From Dromaius novaehollandiae (Eukaryota; Chordata; Aves; Casuariiformes; Dromaiidae): a DNA stretch of 64,000 bases. A program made the position numbers and the translations under genes. The notes below the pieces were generated by a model. It had not been told where the DNA came from. It made no database searches and was given only the letters and a program-made list of their open reading frames with translations. The DNA lies in the NCBI RefSeq assembly GCF_036370855.1, contig NC_088102.1, positions 70,255,601 through 70,319,600 on the forward strand, read 5' to 3'. Within the stretch, counting starts at the first letter, position 1. The number at the start of each line of letters is the position of its first letter. Of this stretch, positions 11,502-23,900 are shown piece by piece.

Positions 11502-14500
11502 CTACAGGCTGAGGAAATCCTCCTTCCGGTACCCCTTCTGCAAGAAAACAGGCCACCCGTCACACGGCTCTGTCACCTATCCTGCTCGAGGACGCCCCTG
11601 TCCTCACCGCGCCGAGCGGCAGGGACTGCGGGAGGGAACTTGCTCTGCCGCAGAGGCGTCACGGTTGTCAAGGGACCCACGGAGCCAAGCTGTCCCCACG
11701 CTGGGTGCGTGGCAGTCCCCAAGGGAAGGCAGGGCCCCAGGACGCTCTTCCCTTCCCTGCGGACCACAGTGGGTGCCACCACAGGGACAGTGCCCCGGGG
11801 ACATCTTTTCAGGAGAGGACGGCACGGAGCCGGGGCCTGCTGCTTGCCTGGGAACATCCGGGTGGCTTTCGGGGGTCAAACCTGAGTCGGCCCTGAGGCA
11901 CCACGGGGGGGGGGGGGGGGGGGGGGGGGACGTACCATCTTGAAGTCCCGGTGGAGCTTGGTGTACTGCCACATGTTGCCCAGGAGGCTAGCCGCTGCTC
12001 TGGAGGACTTCTCGTTGTCCGGGCTAGGGCAGAAGCAGAGGACACCATGACCTTCAGGTACCGCCGGGCATGGGATGGTGCCCGTTGGGCATGGGATGGT
12101 GCCCATCAGCCAGAGAAGACACCACCCCGCAGGGATAAGGACTTAGAGCTGGTGGGAAGAGGCGGAAGACTAACGGCTGGAGCCCACCACACCGGGCAGG
12201 GTGACAAGTGCTTCTGGCCCAGGCAAGAAGCACTCAGACACATGGGGGAAGAAGATGGCTGCAGCCACGGCCAGCTCCGTGGTGGGGATGTCCTGAGGAG
12301 GTAGCAAAGGGCCAGATGGTGACCACGAGGCCAGATCGAGGGGGCTTGCAACACCAAGCCTTGGGGAAGGGGCCTGGATGTCACTTTTCCACCTCGTGGA
12401 CCAGGGGAGGAAGGGAAGAGCAGGACTGGACCTTCATCAGGTCCAAGCTAGGACAGTAGGGCTGGGGGAAGGCTGGCAGGGTGGGCAGGGAGATCCCACC
12501 TGTCCCTTCTCTTCTTGATGTAGAAGAGCTTCCTGAGGCCGTCGAAGTAGACGATGTCACGGGCAGCCATGGGGCTCTCCACCACCAGGTTGTTGAGCAC
12601 CGCGATGATGTTGACGATGACGTCGGCCGGCGGCGACTTGTCCCCAACGCTGCCCGGCAGCTTCTCTATCAAGTGGCTGACCACCTTGGTCGCTAGCAGG
12701 CAAAGGCACCGCGTCAGGGCTGGCAGCCGGGCCCCACAGACGCCCAGACCTCCCGGGTGCGGTGGGGGGACAACGGGAAAAGGTGCGGCCAAGGCCCCGT
12801 GGGGCAGCGTCAGGGGCATCTCCAACCCCCAGCCTTGCTCTTCTGCTGTCTCTGCAGCAGAGACTCCCTGGCACGTGGGAGAGGATGGGCCTGGAGATGA
12901 GCTGAGGGACGTGGGCAAAGCCACGGTGGCCAGCTGGCTCCTCCCAGCCCTCCCCGGCACTCACACATCTCATCCTTGTTGCGCGCGTGGCGGGACAGGT
13001 TGCGGATGAGCCCCGTCAGCGAGCGCAGCTGGAGGTGGTCGGCGGTGCGGACGCGGTCCAGCACGGGGTTCAGGATGCGCTCCTGCTCCAAGGCCAGCCG
13101 GCTCAGCACACCCGCCCACTGCGGAGGCAAACGCCCGCATGGAGACACTCGCCGGCACCCGCCGGCCACCCACCTCCTCCTCTCCCCGCGCCACCCTCTC
13201 CCGCCTCGGATGAGCCGCTCCGCTCGCTCAGCAGGGCGGGCTTGGGCACGCGGTGGGACGCTCGCCCAGGCCCGGCTGTCCGGGCCGTGAGTAGACAGCG
13301 TGGCGGCCACGTCCCCCAGCCAGGCGAGGCTGCGACGAGCCCGCGGCGAGGTGCGTCCCCTCCCCAGGCGTGGCCGTGACTAGCCAGGCGGCCCCGGGGA
13401 CGTGCCCCAGCCTGCAGGCGAGACGGGGCGGGCCCAGGGCGCGCTGGGCTGGCGGCGGCGCGGTCCCCGGTCCCCGGCCGCGGGCTCACCCTGCGGTCCC
13501 CGGCCGTGATGTTCTGCAGGGCCCCCGAGGCAGCCTCCGTCGTGTGCTTGTTGAGCTCGCAGCGCTGCAGCAGCCGGTTGTAGATGCCGATGATCTGCGG
13601 GTTCCAGAGCCACTCCATGCCCTTGGGGTCCTTGGAGACCTCCGTGAAGGTGACGATGTCCGCGTTCAGGTAGTGCTGCGGGGCCGGGAGACGGGTCGCG
13701 CCGTTAGACCTGCGGGGCCAGGCGGCCTCCCCGGCGGATTTGCCCTCCGTGGCCTCCCTCTCGCTCCGTCCCTCTCGAGTTGGGGAGGCCACGGGGTCCT
13801 CCTGCGCGTGCACGCAGGCAGCAGCGCTCCTACGCCCGCGTCGCCAGCCTGCAGCTCGCCCGGCTTGGCGGGGCTCCGAGGAGTCGCCCTGGATGCGTCA
13901 CGCGCCTCGGCGTGAGGGGTTCGGCACCCGTTTCCACCCACCCCGCGTAGAAGAGGTGTCTGATTCACCCTGCGCTGAGCTCACCGCGTGTCCCACCCAA
14001 CAGCCAGGGCCCGTGTCCACCTCCACCCTGTCGTCACCTCAGTCCCCGGCCCCTTCTCTGTTGCTTTCCCGCCTGACGAGATGCGGCTGTCACCGTGCAA
14101 GGCCATGGGCCCCCCGTGCCCTGCCCCAGTCACTGACCTCTCGTGCTTTCTTGCTCTGGGGGCTGAAACAGCCCACCATCTCCCCCGTCACGGTGCTGCC
14201 GTTGTTCCTGCCGTGGCCCTCCAGGCGCTGGAGTGCGGATGGGGGCATTTCGTCGTACAGGCGGTAGGAGAGGTTTCGCAGGACGCAGACGGCGTTCTCC
14301 ACGCTCTGGAAGGGGCACAGGGCGTGGGGGTGTCAGTCCTCACCCCACCAGCCAGGGCATCTCCGCCCGGGTGCAAGGCAGCAGCCAAAACCTCCGGGGA
14401 GGGAGCAGCTCCTCCCCGTCGGAGGGCACCAAGGAAACCCCAAACCCTCCAAGCGCAGCAGGGCCCGGGGCTCACCTTGTCCTCCGACTTGCCCACTTCC

Positions 14501-17500
14501 AGGGAGCTGTTAACGTAATGGATCATGGAATCTACCAGCCCATGGCACTCACGCATCTTCTGCCGGGTCTGCTGGCTGGCAGAGCTGAGGTTCCTGCACG
14601 GGGAATGCAGCTTATTATCCGACCCCAGGGCTTGGCCAGGCTTAGCCCTGATGCACGGGAGCTGCAAGGGACGGGGACCCTGCAGAAGAGCTCTGGAGGC
14701 CTTGATCACCTCACCAGCAGCCAGCTGACACATCTTGGTGTCATCTACCCCAACCTTTACCAGCTGGCCCTGGTCAGCTACGTGTCCCCCCCACCCCGGT
14801 GCTATGGGCACAGCAAGAAGGCTGCTATGGGGGAGCCAGCCCAGAGCGGCTACCTGAGGAAGCCCGTGGAGTTGTAGAAGATCTCCGCCTCGGAGGCATT
14901 CTGCTGGATGACCCCCGAGCTGCCCAGGCCGGAGAGTGGGACCAGGACCAGGTCCGTGAGCTGCTCCAGCGTGTCCCGGGCCAGGCGATCCTTCAGGTTG
15001 TCGCTGGAGGAGAGGTTCCACAGGATCCCTGCGCCAAGAGGGACGCTCGGTCACGGGGGACGGCCGGGGAGCAAGTCCGTCCCCAGGGGCTCACTCTGGC
15101 CTGGCACAGCTGTGGGGCAGCTCAGGGTGGGGATGGGACCGGGAGTGGTGATGATCCAAAGAGGTGGTAGGACCTTTCCTGGTGGCAGCACAGCCACACA
15201 CGGCCCTGCTGGGCAGGGGGGCTGGACGCAGCCCTGCTTCAGAGCCAACCCCGGGGACCCTGTGCCCCACGGGCACTGCCACGTGCCCCCCTTGGGCACG
15301 GCACTTGGCCAGACTGGGTCTCAGGCCCAGCCTCCCGCCACGAGCAAGGAGGAAGAGCAACGCCGGGATGAAGGATGGACAGACCCCGCTACACCATTAG
15401 CCAGGCCAGGTCTTGTCCTCCGAGGACGGAGGCATTGGTGCACTTGTTGCACGCTCTCATGTGCCCGTCCTCTAGTTGTCCCCTAGAAGTGATTCCTTGG
15501 CCGTATCCCTAGGCAGGGGGACCGCAAGCGCCAGCCACCCCCAGCAGAGGAGGACCCCAGCGGCCCGCTCCCACCTGTGACGTTCTTGCGGAGCTCGTCG
15601 TCGGGCTCCCGCAGCGTCCGCATGAGCTCGTAGATGCCGTTCTCCTCCACCAGGGCCAGCTTGTTCTCCGCGTTGTCGTAGATGAGGTTGCGCATGGCGC
15701 CTGTGGCATGGCGCTGCACCTCCTGGTTGGGGCTGTTGAACAGCTTCACCAGCTTGGGCATGGCCTGGAGGCTGCGCGCCTGGGAGGAGAGGGCCCGGCA
15801 GGGCTGAGGTGCCGAGCCGCGGACGGCAACGCCCCACACCGTCCCTGCTCCCACGTTGCGCGCGCCCAAGGGACCCGGTTGCTGGGTCCTTGCTCGGGGG
15901 GGTCCCCCCATCTCCTTCACCCTCCCAGAGGGGCCCCGCCAACGCCGAGGGGCCTAGGAGACCCCAGTGAAGATGACGGCGGGGGGGGGGACGTTCCCCT
16001 TCGGCTCCCGGGTGCCCACCTGCTTCTTGGCGTTGCCATCGCTGTAGCACTTGTGCTGGAGGTAGGCGGCCCCCAGGACCTGCAGGTTGGGGTCGCTGGC
16101 GATCAGGTATTTCACCGCCGAGGGCAGGTCGATGTCGTCGAACCTGGGGGGGGGCACGAGCAGGTGAGGAACGGCCCAGGGCAGAGCATCCCACCCCCGC
16201 ACCCCACCACGTCCCCCCCGGCGGCTCGGAGGAGACCCACCAACCCATCTCCATGCCCCGGCATAGTCCTTCCCTACGCGTGGGGCCTTCCCACCCTTAA
16301 GAGGGGTCCGTGGCAGGACGCTGGGCTGGATCGCGCCCGCCTCTCCTCCCCCGGCCTCGCGCCGAGGCCACGCCAAGACGGAGGAGCCCCACGGCGTCGC
16401 GTGGACCGGGCGGCGGGCCAAGCCGTCACTCACCCGCCCGACTGCTGGGTGAGCAGGGTGCCGTGCCCGTCGTACACGTCGGCGGGGCGCTCGTCCCGCA
16501 GGCGGTGGCCGGCCTCGGCCAGGCTGCGCAGGGAGGCGGCGCGGGAGCCGTGCTCCGCCGCGGCCAGGTAGCCGCTGCCGCCGAAGGAGCCGGCGCTGAG
16601 GCGCGAGCGGTTGTGGCTCTGGAAGCGCTGCAGCGTGCGCATGGCGGGCGCCCGGATGGTGCGGCCCTGCGCCGCCTCGCCGCCCTCGGCCCAGGCGCCG
16701 GGGCCCGCCGCGCAGCCGCTCAGCCGCCTCTCGAAGGTGTAGGAGCGGGCGAAGCCGCCGTGGCTCTTGTAGGGGGGCCGCGGGGGGTCCAGCTGCTCCG
16801 AGACCACGCTGTAGCGGTCGTCGCCGCCGCCGCCGGGGCGGCCGGGCCCCTCGGCCAGCCGCAGGGAGCGCAGCGAGAGCGTGTCGAAGCTCTGCCGGGC
16901 CCCGTAGCCGCGCTCGTGCACGGAGCCGGGCCGTGAGGAGGGGTAGCCGCCGCCGCCGCCGCCGCCGTAGCCGCGGCCCTGGGCCGGGCCCCCGTTGCTG
17001 AGGGCCGCCGGGCGCTTGCGGGGCGCCAGGTCCACCGCCGAGCGCGACGACCAGCCGCTGCTCGCGAGCGTGCCGTAGTCGCTCCTGCTCGGCGGCGGAT
17101 AGACCTGGTGTGGGGGGGAGGGGGGGGGGAAAGGTTGGGGTGAGGGGGGGTGCGGGCGGTGGGGAGGGCGCGGGCGGCCCTCCCGGGGGAGCGGGGCGGG
17201 GGCCGCTACGCACCGTGCCTCGGGCCTCCGAGCCGTTGCCCACGGAGCGGGAGCTGAAGGCCGGGCGCGGCGGGGCGCCGGACTGACCGCCTGCGGCAGG
17301 GGAGACGGACGGACGGACGGATGATGAGGGGGTGCCGGGAGCGCCCCGGGGCCGAGATGGGGGACAAGGTTGACGCGATCGCGGAGGACTCGCCGGGGCG
17401 GAGGCCGCCGCTGCCAAATGGAGGCGCTTGGAGGCCGGCCAGCGCCGGGAGACGCCGCTCAAAGCCCGGGGATGGGGCTTGGGGAAGGATCCGGGGGGGG

Positions 17501-17849
17501 GGAAACCCCACCTTCGTGCCCCCCGCCACCGCCCTCCTTGGGCCTCGGCACCGAGCCGAGGGGGGAAACCGAGGCGCGGCGTTGGGGGGGGGACACGCAA
17601 CCCGCCACCCTGCCCGCCCACCGCCGCGTGCCCACCTGCGGCCTCGGCGAGGTCGAGCCCCGGGGGCCGGGGGGCCGCCCGGCCGTTGAGCATCATGCGG
17701 AGCCGGACCTGCTCCTGGACGCGGGCGCTGCGCAGCCGCTGGGCCTCGGCCTCCCTCCGACCCTCGAGCTGCCGGTCGGAGGGCAGCGCCAGCGAGCACA
17801 CGCCGGCCTCGGGCTGCAGGGCCGAGAGGAAGAAGTGGGCGTCCTGCAT
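11502..17849 (-). CDS. PKP3: Plakophilin-3, complete
   Basis: Armadillo-repeat protein of desmosomal plaques that links desmoplakin, plakoglobin and desmosomal cadherins; it also has nuclear and RNA-binding roles. Thirteen exons, in transcription order: 17849-17636, 17290-17214, 17104-16434, 16143-16020, 15779-15575, 15028-14854, 14593-14476, 14305-14138, 13675-13490, 13118-12965, 12692-12500, 12023-11936, 11537-11502. All have GT/AG borders and matching phases, summing to 2409 bases, 802 aa (human 797). The start is fixed by the family N-terminus MQDAHFFLSALQPEAGVCSL; an upstream in-frame ATG is ignored. The head (about 1-320) is Gly/Arg/Ser-rich, with DTLSLRSLRL and RTIRAPAMRTLQRFQ. Arm repeats run from about 321 to 790 (FDDIDLPSAVKYL, RHATGAMRNLIYDN, RHARNKDEMS, AVLNNLVVESP). 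It ends KGYRKEDFLSL. Confidence 0.97.
11905..11929. repeat. 25-base poly(G)/poly(C) tract in PKP3 intron 12
   Basis: Uninterrupted run of 25 G on the plus strand. In the PKP3 transcript it is C25, starting seven bases into intron 12, directly after the donor ATG|gtacgt. Its length may be affected by assembly. Confidence 0.9.
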
Positions 17850-18120
17850 GGCGCCGGCCGGGGCGGGGGGACACGGCCGCCCGCTCCCCGGGGCCACCTT
17901 AAGCAGGTGAGCGCGGCGGCGGCGGCGGCGATGGCGGCGCGGGGCCTTCCCAGCCCTTAAGGTGGAAGCGGGCCCGCCCCGCCGCCGCCACGCCTCGCCT
18001 CGCCTCGCCGGCCGGGCCGCGGAGATAATTAATAATTAAAAATATAAAAGGCGAAGCGGGCTGGGCCGGGCCCCGTGGCTGCCGCGGGGGCTCAGCGCAG
18101 CCCGGCCACCCTAGGGTGGG
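17850..18120 (-). promoter_or_regulatory. PKP3: PKP3 5' UTR and promoter region
   Basis: GC-rich leader followed upstream by an AT-rich island at 18025-18050. On the plus strand the island ends in a perfect TATAAAAG (18043-18050), which points away from PKP3. On the minus strand it offers only a looser TATA-like sequence, about 195 bases upstream of the PKP3 ATG. The transcription start is not determined. Confidence 0.4.
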
Positions 18121-20220
18121 GGGCTACGAGGCCCCTAACCCCCCCGCCATGGCGTTCCGGCTCATGCGGCGAATCCCGGCCGGGCCCACCCCGCCCTTGG
18201 TGCTCTTTGGCAGCGCATTCCTGCACCGAGCTGTGCCCGGTCTCGTGCGCGCCGGCAAACCAGCGCTTGGGTCTTAAAGCTTGCTGACGCGGCTCAGCCG
18301 GGGCTTGCAAAGCGGGGCGAGGGCAAGCCGGCGTCAGCAGCGTGGCCCGGCCCGCGGTGGCATCGCCCAGCCCGCGATGGCATCACCCGGCCCGCGGCGC
18401 CCGAGCGTCGCTGCTTGCAAGGCGGCCGGCGGTTGCGCTTCGTTACGAGGGCTGGAAAGGGTCGGGCAAGCAGCCGCCTCCGCCCGCCGCGGACCTTGCA
18501 CCCGGGGAAGCTTTGCGGCGCCGGGAGAGCGGGGACGGCGCGTTTGCCGCGGCGCCGAGTTGCCTCGGCTCGGCCGGCCCGGGGCTCCCTCGCTGGAAAC
18601 CCTCCCGGTGCCTCCCGAGCCCTCCGCGGACCCCCGCTCCGGCTGCCCCCCCCTCCCCGGGCCGTTCCCGCAGCCGGCGCCTCGGCTGCAAGGGAGGAAC
18701 CGGAGGAGCTTGCAAGGCAAGGCAGGTCCAGACACAACCGCCGGCGCCCGGGAAAGCAGCTCGCGCCCGGGCAAAAGCGCTGGATTAAGGGGGGACGGCT
18801 GCCGAGCGGGGCAGCGGCCCCCGCTTCGCCGGGCTGGGGCGGTTTTATCCGTAGAAAAATAAAAAAACGACGGGAAAAAGCGCCCTCTCCTCCCCCTGTG
18901 CCCGTCCCCGGGGATGCCCGAGCGGGGAAACCGAGGCACGAGGCGGCTGGGCCGAAGCTGCCCCGTGGCGGGGACCTACCTTGCTCGGGGGCCCCTGGGG
19001 GCCGTCGCCCTGCAGCATGCTGCCGGCGTGGGGCTGGGGGCCCGGCGTGGGGCCCGGGGAGCTCACCCGACCGGCCGCCGCTTCGCGTGTGCGCTCCGAG
19101 TGCCGCAAGCCGGGGCTCAAAGGTGCCCGGTCGTCCCGGCCCCGCTTTTGGCTCTGGGCCCCTGGGTGGGGGGGGGGGGGGGGCGGGGGGTGCGTGGGAT
19201 GGAGCGGGGAGGCCTTTGAAGCCGCGTACGGCAACAGGGAGCCACGAAAACGCGCCGAACCAGTTTGGGGCAAACGCTCCCGCCGGCGGGGCCCGGGCGG
19301 GATGCGGGGACCCCTCCACTGCTGTCACAACTGCCCCGTTCTCAGCCCTGGCCTCCCCCCGGCTCTGCCACCCACCCCGCGGGCCCGGGGCGCGAGCAAG
19401 CCCCGACGCCTTCGCCGGCGAGGCCTCCGGGGCAGGGCGAGACGCTGGCGAACGCCTCCGTCGACGCCGGGGAGGGACCTGCCCGCTCCCGCCGGCGGTT
19501 CGGGGGGCTCCTGGGCCCCGCGGCGCTCCCCAAACCTGCTGCAGCCGCGGCGCCTAAGGAGAGGAGGCTTCGGGGAGCACGGCGCCCGCCTCCGGGCCAG
19601 TTCCCAGCGGATTGGGCAAAGGGCTGGGAAAAACAGGCGGCTGGGGAAGGAAAAGCACCCGCCAGCGCCGGCACGGAGCAAAAAACCTGCTGCTGTGTGA
19701 CAGTTTGGGGTGAAAAGCCCCGCTCTGCTCTTGGCAGCTCCCTACTCCAGCGGCGAGCGGGGCACCGAGGGTCCCGCTGGCCCCCCCACCTCCGGGACTC
19801 ATCCCGCCACCGCCGGGACCCGGTGCGGAGGGGACTGGGCCTAAGGGACGCAGCAGAGCACGCGGGGCTCGCGGCGAAGGAGGGTCGCGGGCGCGCGAGA
19901 GCCGCTGCGTGCAGCCGGGCACGTCCACGTGCGAGGGAAGAGCAGGTAAATGGCTGGGAACGCGCATGCCCCGAGCGGCTCCGGCACCGCGCTGCGAGCC
20001 CGGGCGTGCGGCCGGGCGTCCCGGGGGGGCTGCCTCCTTCCTCGCCTTTGCAGGGGTGCAAAAGGGGCAAAGGGAGCCCCCCGCAAGGCCACCACTCCCT
20101 GGTGCCCCCATCCCCTCGCCGCCGTTACCTGCCTCCTCTCCGCTCTCGCCCGAGGCGGGTCGGGTCGCTGCCGGGCACGCCAAGCCGCGAGGGCGACGGG
20201 GAAGGAAATCCCAGCCAAGA
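18121..20220. other. Intergenic GC-rich DNA, PKP3 to B4GALNT4 3' end
   Basis: CpG-dense. Open frames here are compositional, overlap on both strands and carry no family motif. A G-rich homopolymer patch lies near 19165-19190. No gene, RNA or transposon recognised. Confidence 0.45.
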
Positions 20221-20221
20221 C

Positions 20222-20307
20222 ATTGATTTTATTTTTTAAGAATAAAAATAAAAAACGACAAAAACAAAAAACAAACAAACCAACAGGAAAAAAAAAAAAA
20301 AAAAAAG
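20222..20307. repeat. A-rich low-complexity block with B4GALNT4 poly(A) signal
   Basis: Mixed A-rich sequence ending in a long A run (to 20306). It contains TTTATT at 20228-20233, which is AATAAA on the minus strand and the most likely B4GALNT4 poly(A) signal, about 745 bases past the stop. The interval 20308-20977 is then 3' UTR without further features. Confidence 0.55.
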
Positions 20308-20977
20308 CGGACCGAACTTCCTGAAAACAGCTTCCTACCTCATAATTTCACAGAAATTAGCTTGGAAACGTCATTCACTTTCTCCCCGCTCCCGGACCTG
20401 CTCCAGGCTCTGCCCTCTCCCGCCCCAACCCCGCGCCCAGGCGATGCCGGATAGGGCCGGAGGGGACGCGGGGGGCCAGCGAGGGGCTCTGCCCCTGCCC
20501 GGCTGCGGCAGAGCCGAAGCCCCGTGGATGCCGCGGCTCCCCGGGAGCAGGGCAGGCGAGCAGAGGACCCGGAGGAGAAGGGGGCTTGTAGCCCCCCGCC
20601 GTGGGGCGAGGCGCTGGGTGCCAGCCCCCGAGCTCCTGCGCTCCCCCCCACCCCGCTCCGAGGGGCAGCCCGGGGGCTTCGCCGCTCCCCGCAGCGGGCT
20701 TCCTCTCACCCTGGCGCTACCGAGTTAATAAATTCATTTCTGACTAAGAAATTAGACCCTTAAGAAAAAAATCACCACCCGCTTTCGCCCTCCCACCACC
20801 CCCTTTCCCCCCCCACCCCCCGAAGTAACCACGGTTCGTTTAGGGAGATCCGGTGCATCCTCCGCTCCGGCATCTCGAGACGCGGAGGGCGGCGAGGCAG
20901 CCGGCCCCGGGCGCTGGCTGCGTCCCCTCGGCAGCTCTCCCGTCGCCTCGCCGCGGGCGCCGGCCGGGCTCGGGGCT

Positions 20978-23900
20978 CTAGTCCTTGAGGGGTTTCTTGC
21001 TGCGGGCGTTCCACATGCCGCGTTTGGAGTGGTAGTAATGGTAAAAGTTCCTGAGACGTAAGCGCTCCACCTCCAGCCCGCTCTGAAGGACCCTGCGGCG
21101 GGACGGGACGGGACGGGACGGGACGGGACGGAGCGGGGAGAGCTCAGAGAAGGGAGGGCAGGGACGCGGGTGCAGCTTCGAGCCTCCCTAAAATCCCTTT
21201 GCCTCCCCCTCCTGCATCCCAGGGAATCCCGGTCCACCCTCCAAGTTCCCACCGGCGTCGGGAGCGTGTTGGGGAAGAGCTCTGCTAGCGTTCGCCAGCC
21301 CTGCCTGCCCCGCTGCACCCGCGGGTGGGGAGGTGCCCAGCTCCCAGTGCCCCCCGGCCTCACCTGTCCAGGAGCTCCCAGTCCTCCCCGCCCCAGCGGT
21401 CTCTGAACTCCTCCGTGTTCATCCCTCCGACCCGGTCGAAGTCCGACTTATAGATGCCGAAGAGGCCGAAGCCGTTCACCTCCCAGTAGCCTGGGGGAAA
21501 GCAGAGGCGAGTGGCGAGGCAGCGACCGGGCACGGGGCTGCGGCACCCCCGGGCTCTCGTCGCTGCCGAGGCCTCGCCTGGAAAGCCACAGCTTGGGGAA
21601 CGCCCCGTCCCAACCAGCGCTTTCCACCGCGGACCTGCCCTCACCAGTCCCACAGCCCCCTCCTGCCAGGGCTCACAGGGTGACGGTCCGCTTTCGGGGG
21701 CCTGGCACCCCCCAGGCCACGGCACCCTTGGGTTCAACCCTGTCTCGCCAGGGCAAAACCAATCTGCCCCCCGCGCGCATCTGCGGAGAGCGGCCCCCGG
21801 GTTTTGGGTCTCCTCGGGCAGGCGGGGGGACGTTGTCCGGCTCGAGGGTGGGGGGGACGGGGGGGCTCACCGTTGGGCTCCCGCGGGGAGCTGCCGCAGC
21901 TCAGCCTCATGACGATGGGCGCGTAGGCCAGCTTCCCCTCCACGCAGTGCTTCCGGATGCTGTCCAGGATGTTGGGGGGGAAGTGGATGTGCAGGTCGCA
22001 CAGGAACACGATGCTGTGCCCGTCCTGAGGCAGGGGACAGACGCGAGCGGGAGGCTCAACTCGCCGCGGAGGGAAAAGCTCCGCGAGGAGGAGCGCCGTT
22101 CCCTCGCCCCGTCTCACCTCCACGGCGTCCACGCCAGCCTGCAGCCCGGCCGAGCGCTCAAAGTTCCCCGTGCGCCGCAGGTACTGGTAGCTGGGGAGAA
22201 AGCGCAGGGCGGTTAGCGTTGGCGATGGTGACGGACACGGCCGAGAGAGGGAGAGGGACCAGGAACGAGGAGCGGAGATCGGCCCGGGAAGGGGCAGAAA
22301 GGCTGGGCCTGGAAAGGAGCAGGCAGGTTGTGTCAGCCCCGAGATGGCCTGGGCAGCCCCCCGCCACGTCCCCTCGGGCAGCCGCGAGGGCCCGGAGCGG
22401 GCCGGGAGCAGGGCAAGGCCTGGAGGTTTCAGGGACCCCCCCCGGGGCGCGTTACCGGGGCAGTCGGGCCTCCCGCAGGGCCTTCTCTACATCCATGTCG
22501 TCGCTGTCGAAGTCCACGAGGATGACGTTGAAGTTGGCATCCTTCGTAGCCTGGTAGAGGCTGGCCATGTCCGAGATGAACTGCTGCACCCAGCGCGCCT
22601 GGTTCTTCACTGCCGGACACAGCCACAAACACCTCGGGGCTCGGCCTCGCTGCCGGAGGGGGCCGAGAGCTCCCCCCGCTTCCCCAGCCCAACCAGCACC
22701 CCTCCTCGTGAGGCCAGATAACCTCAGCGTCGCGAGCGACCCGGCCTCCGGAGCCAGCCCGACCCGAGATGCCTCCCTCCTCCACTCCACTGCTGCCTGG
22801 GGCCCTGGGAAAGGTGCCCCGCTCTGCCACGGGTGTCACACGGGTGTCCCGAGGCCTTTCAGCCTGCCGGCGAGCAGAGGCGGTGGCCTGCGCGCAAGGG
22901 GAGGCCAGGCCTCCCGAGGTGGCACAGCCCATGGGCCACGCACACCCCACTGCTGGCGGCCTCTCGGACCAGCCCGGAGGACGCGAAGAGGGAGGAAGGA
23001 GGTGGCCTTCCTCCCGCCAGAGGATGCTGGGGGCAGCGGGGGCCGCAGAGAGACGCGTCCCGCTCTCATGTACCGGGGACCACGAAGTGCACCATGACGT
23101 CCTGCTTCCAGCTGAGACGCAGGGGCCGGCACAGCACGGGCTTCCCGTAGAGGATGCTCCACGTGCTCGGCTGGGGCTCGGTGGTGGCTGGGGCCGGCTC
23201 CTCGGGGTTGGCCTCGTTGCTGTCGTCCTGCTTGCCCTGGTGCAAGAGGACGTAGACGTACTCGGAGAGCCGCACCGTCCGCTGGCCCCGCTCCGCCAGC
23301 TCCAGCTCCAGCAGGTAGCGGTTCCCCCGGGCCGTGTCCCGGCGTTTCTCCACGTTGACGATCCGCAGGAGGGTGTAGATGCTGCGGGGAAAGGGAGCCA
23401 CCATCACCATGAGCTCTCCTTCCTCACGTGGCCCCACAACGTGGTCTCGCTGCCCTCACCCAGGGGGTTGGTCTGAACCCACCGTCCCGTTCCCCCGGCC
23501 TTGAGTGGGGTGAAAACACGTCCCCCCACCTCCCACCCGCTTCCTTCCTACCCGCCGTTCTTCTCGTTGAGCTTCTCCATGTACTGTGCCACCACGTCAA
23601 CGACCTCGCTCTCGCTCAGCTGCAGGTTGCCGGACACGTTGCAGCGCAGGTCGTTCCAGTCGGAGCGCAGGAGCTCGAAGTCCACCGAGCTGACGCTGAA
23701 CGTCCTCTGCCAGTTGATGGAGTCCTCCAGCCAGCTCTGCTGCAGCTCCGCGTTCTCGTAACTGTAGTCCGACACCTCCTCCTCCTCCTCCTCTTCCTCC
23801 TGGCCCTTCCCTGGGGCCTCTCCTCCCTCCTGCCGGGACGCCGTCATTTCCGACATCTTCAGAAAGGACGTCACCCGTGTCCCATCCGACAGGGCTGCCT

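Noticed and set aside
18294-20239. Long open frames on both strands between PKP3 and B4GALNT4
   Set aside because: They mirror one another across strands and frames with Arg/Pro/Gly bias and no recognisable motif.
20727-20732. Plus-strand AATAAA near the B4GALNT4 3' end
   Set aside because: No plus-strand gene ends here; it is on the wrong strand for B4GALNT4.
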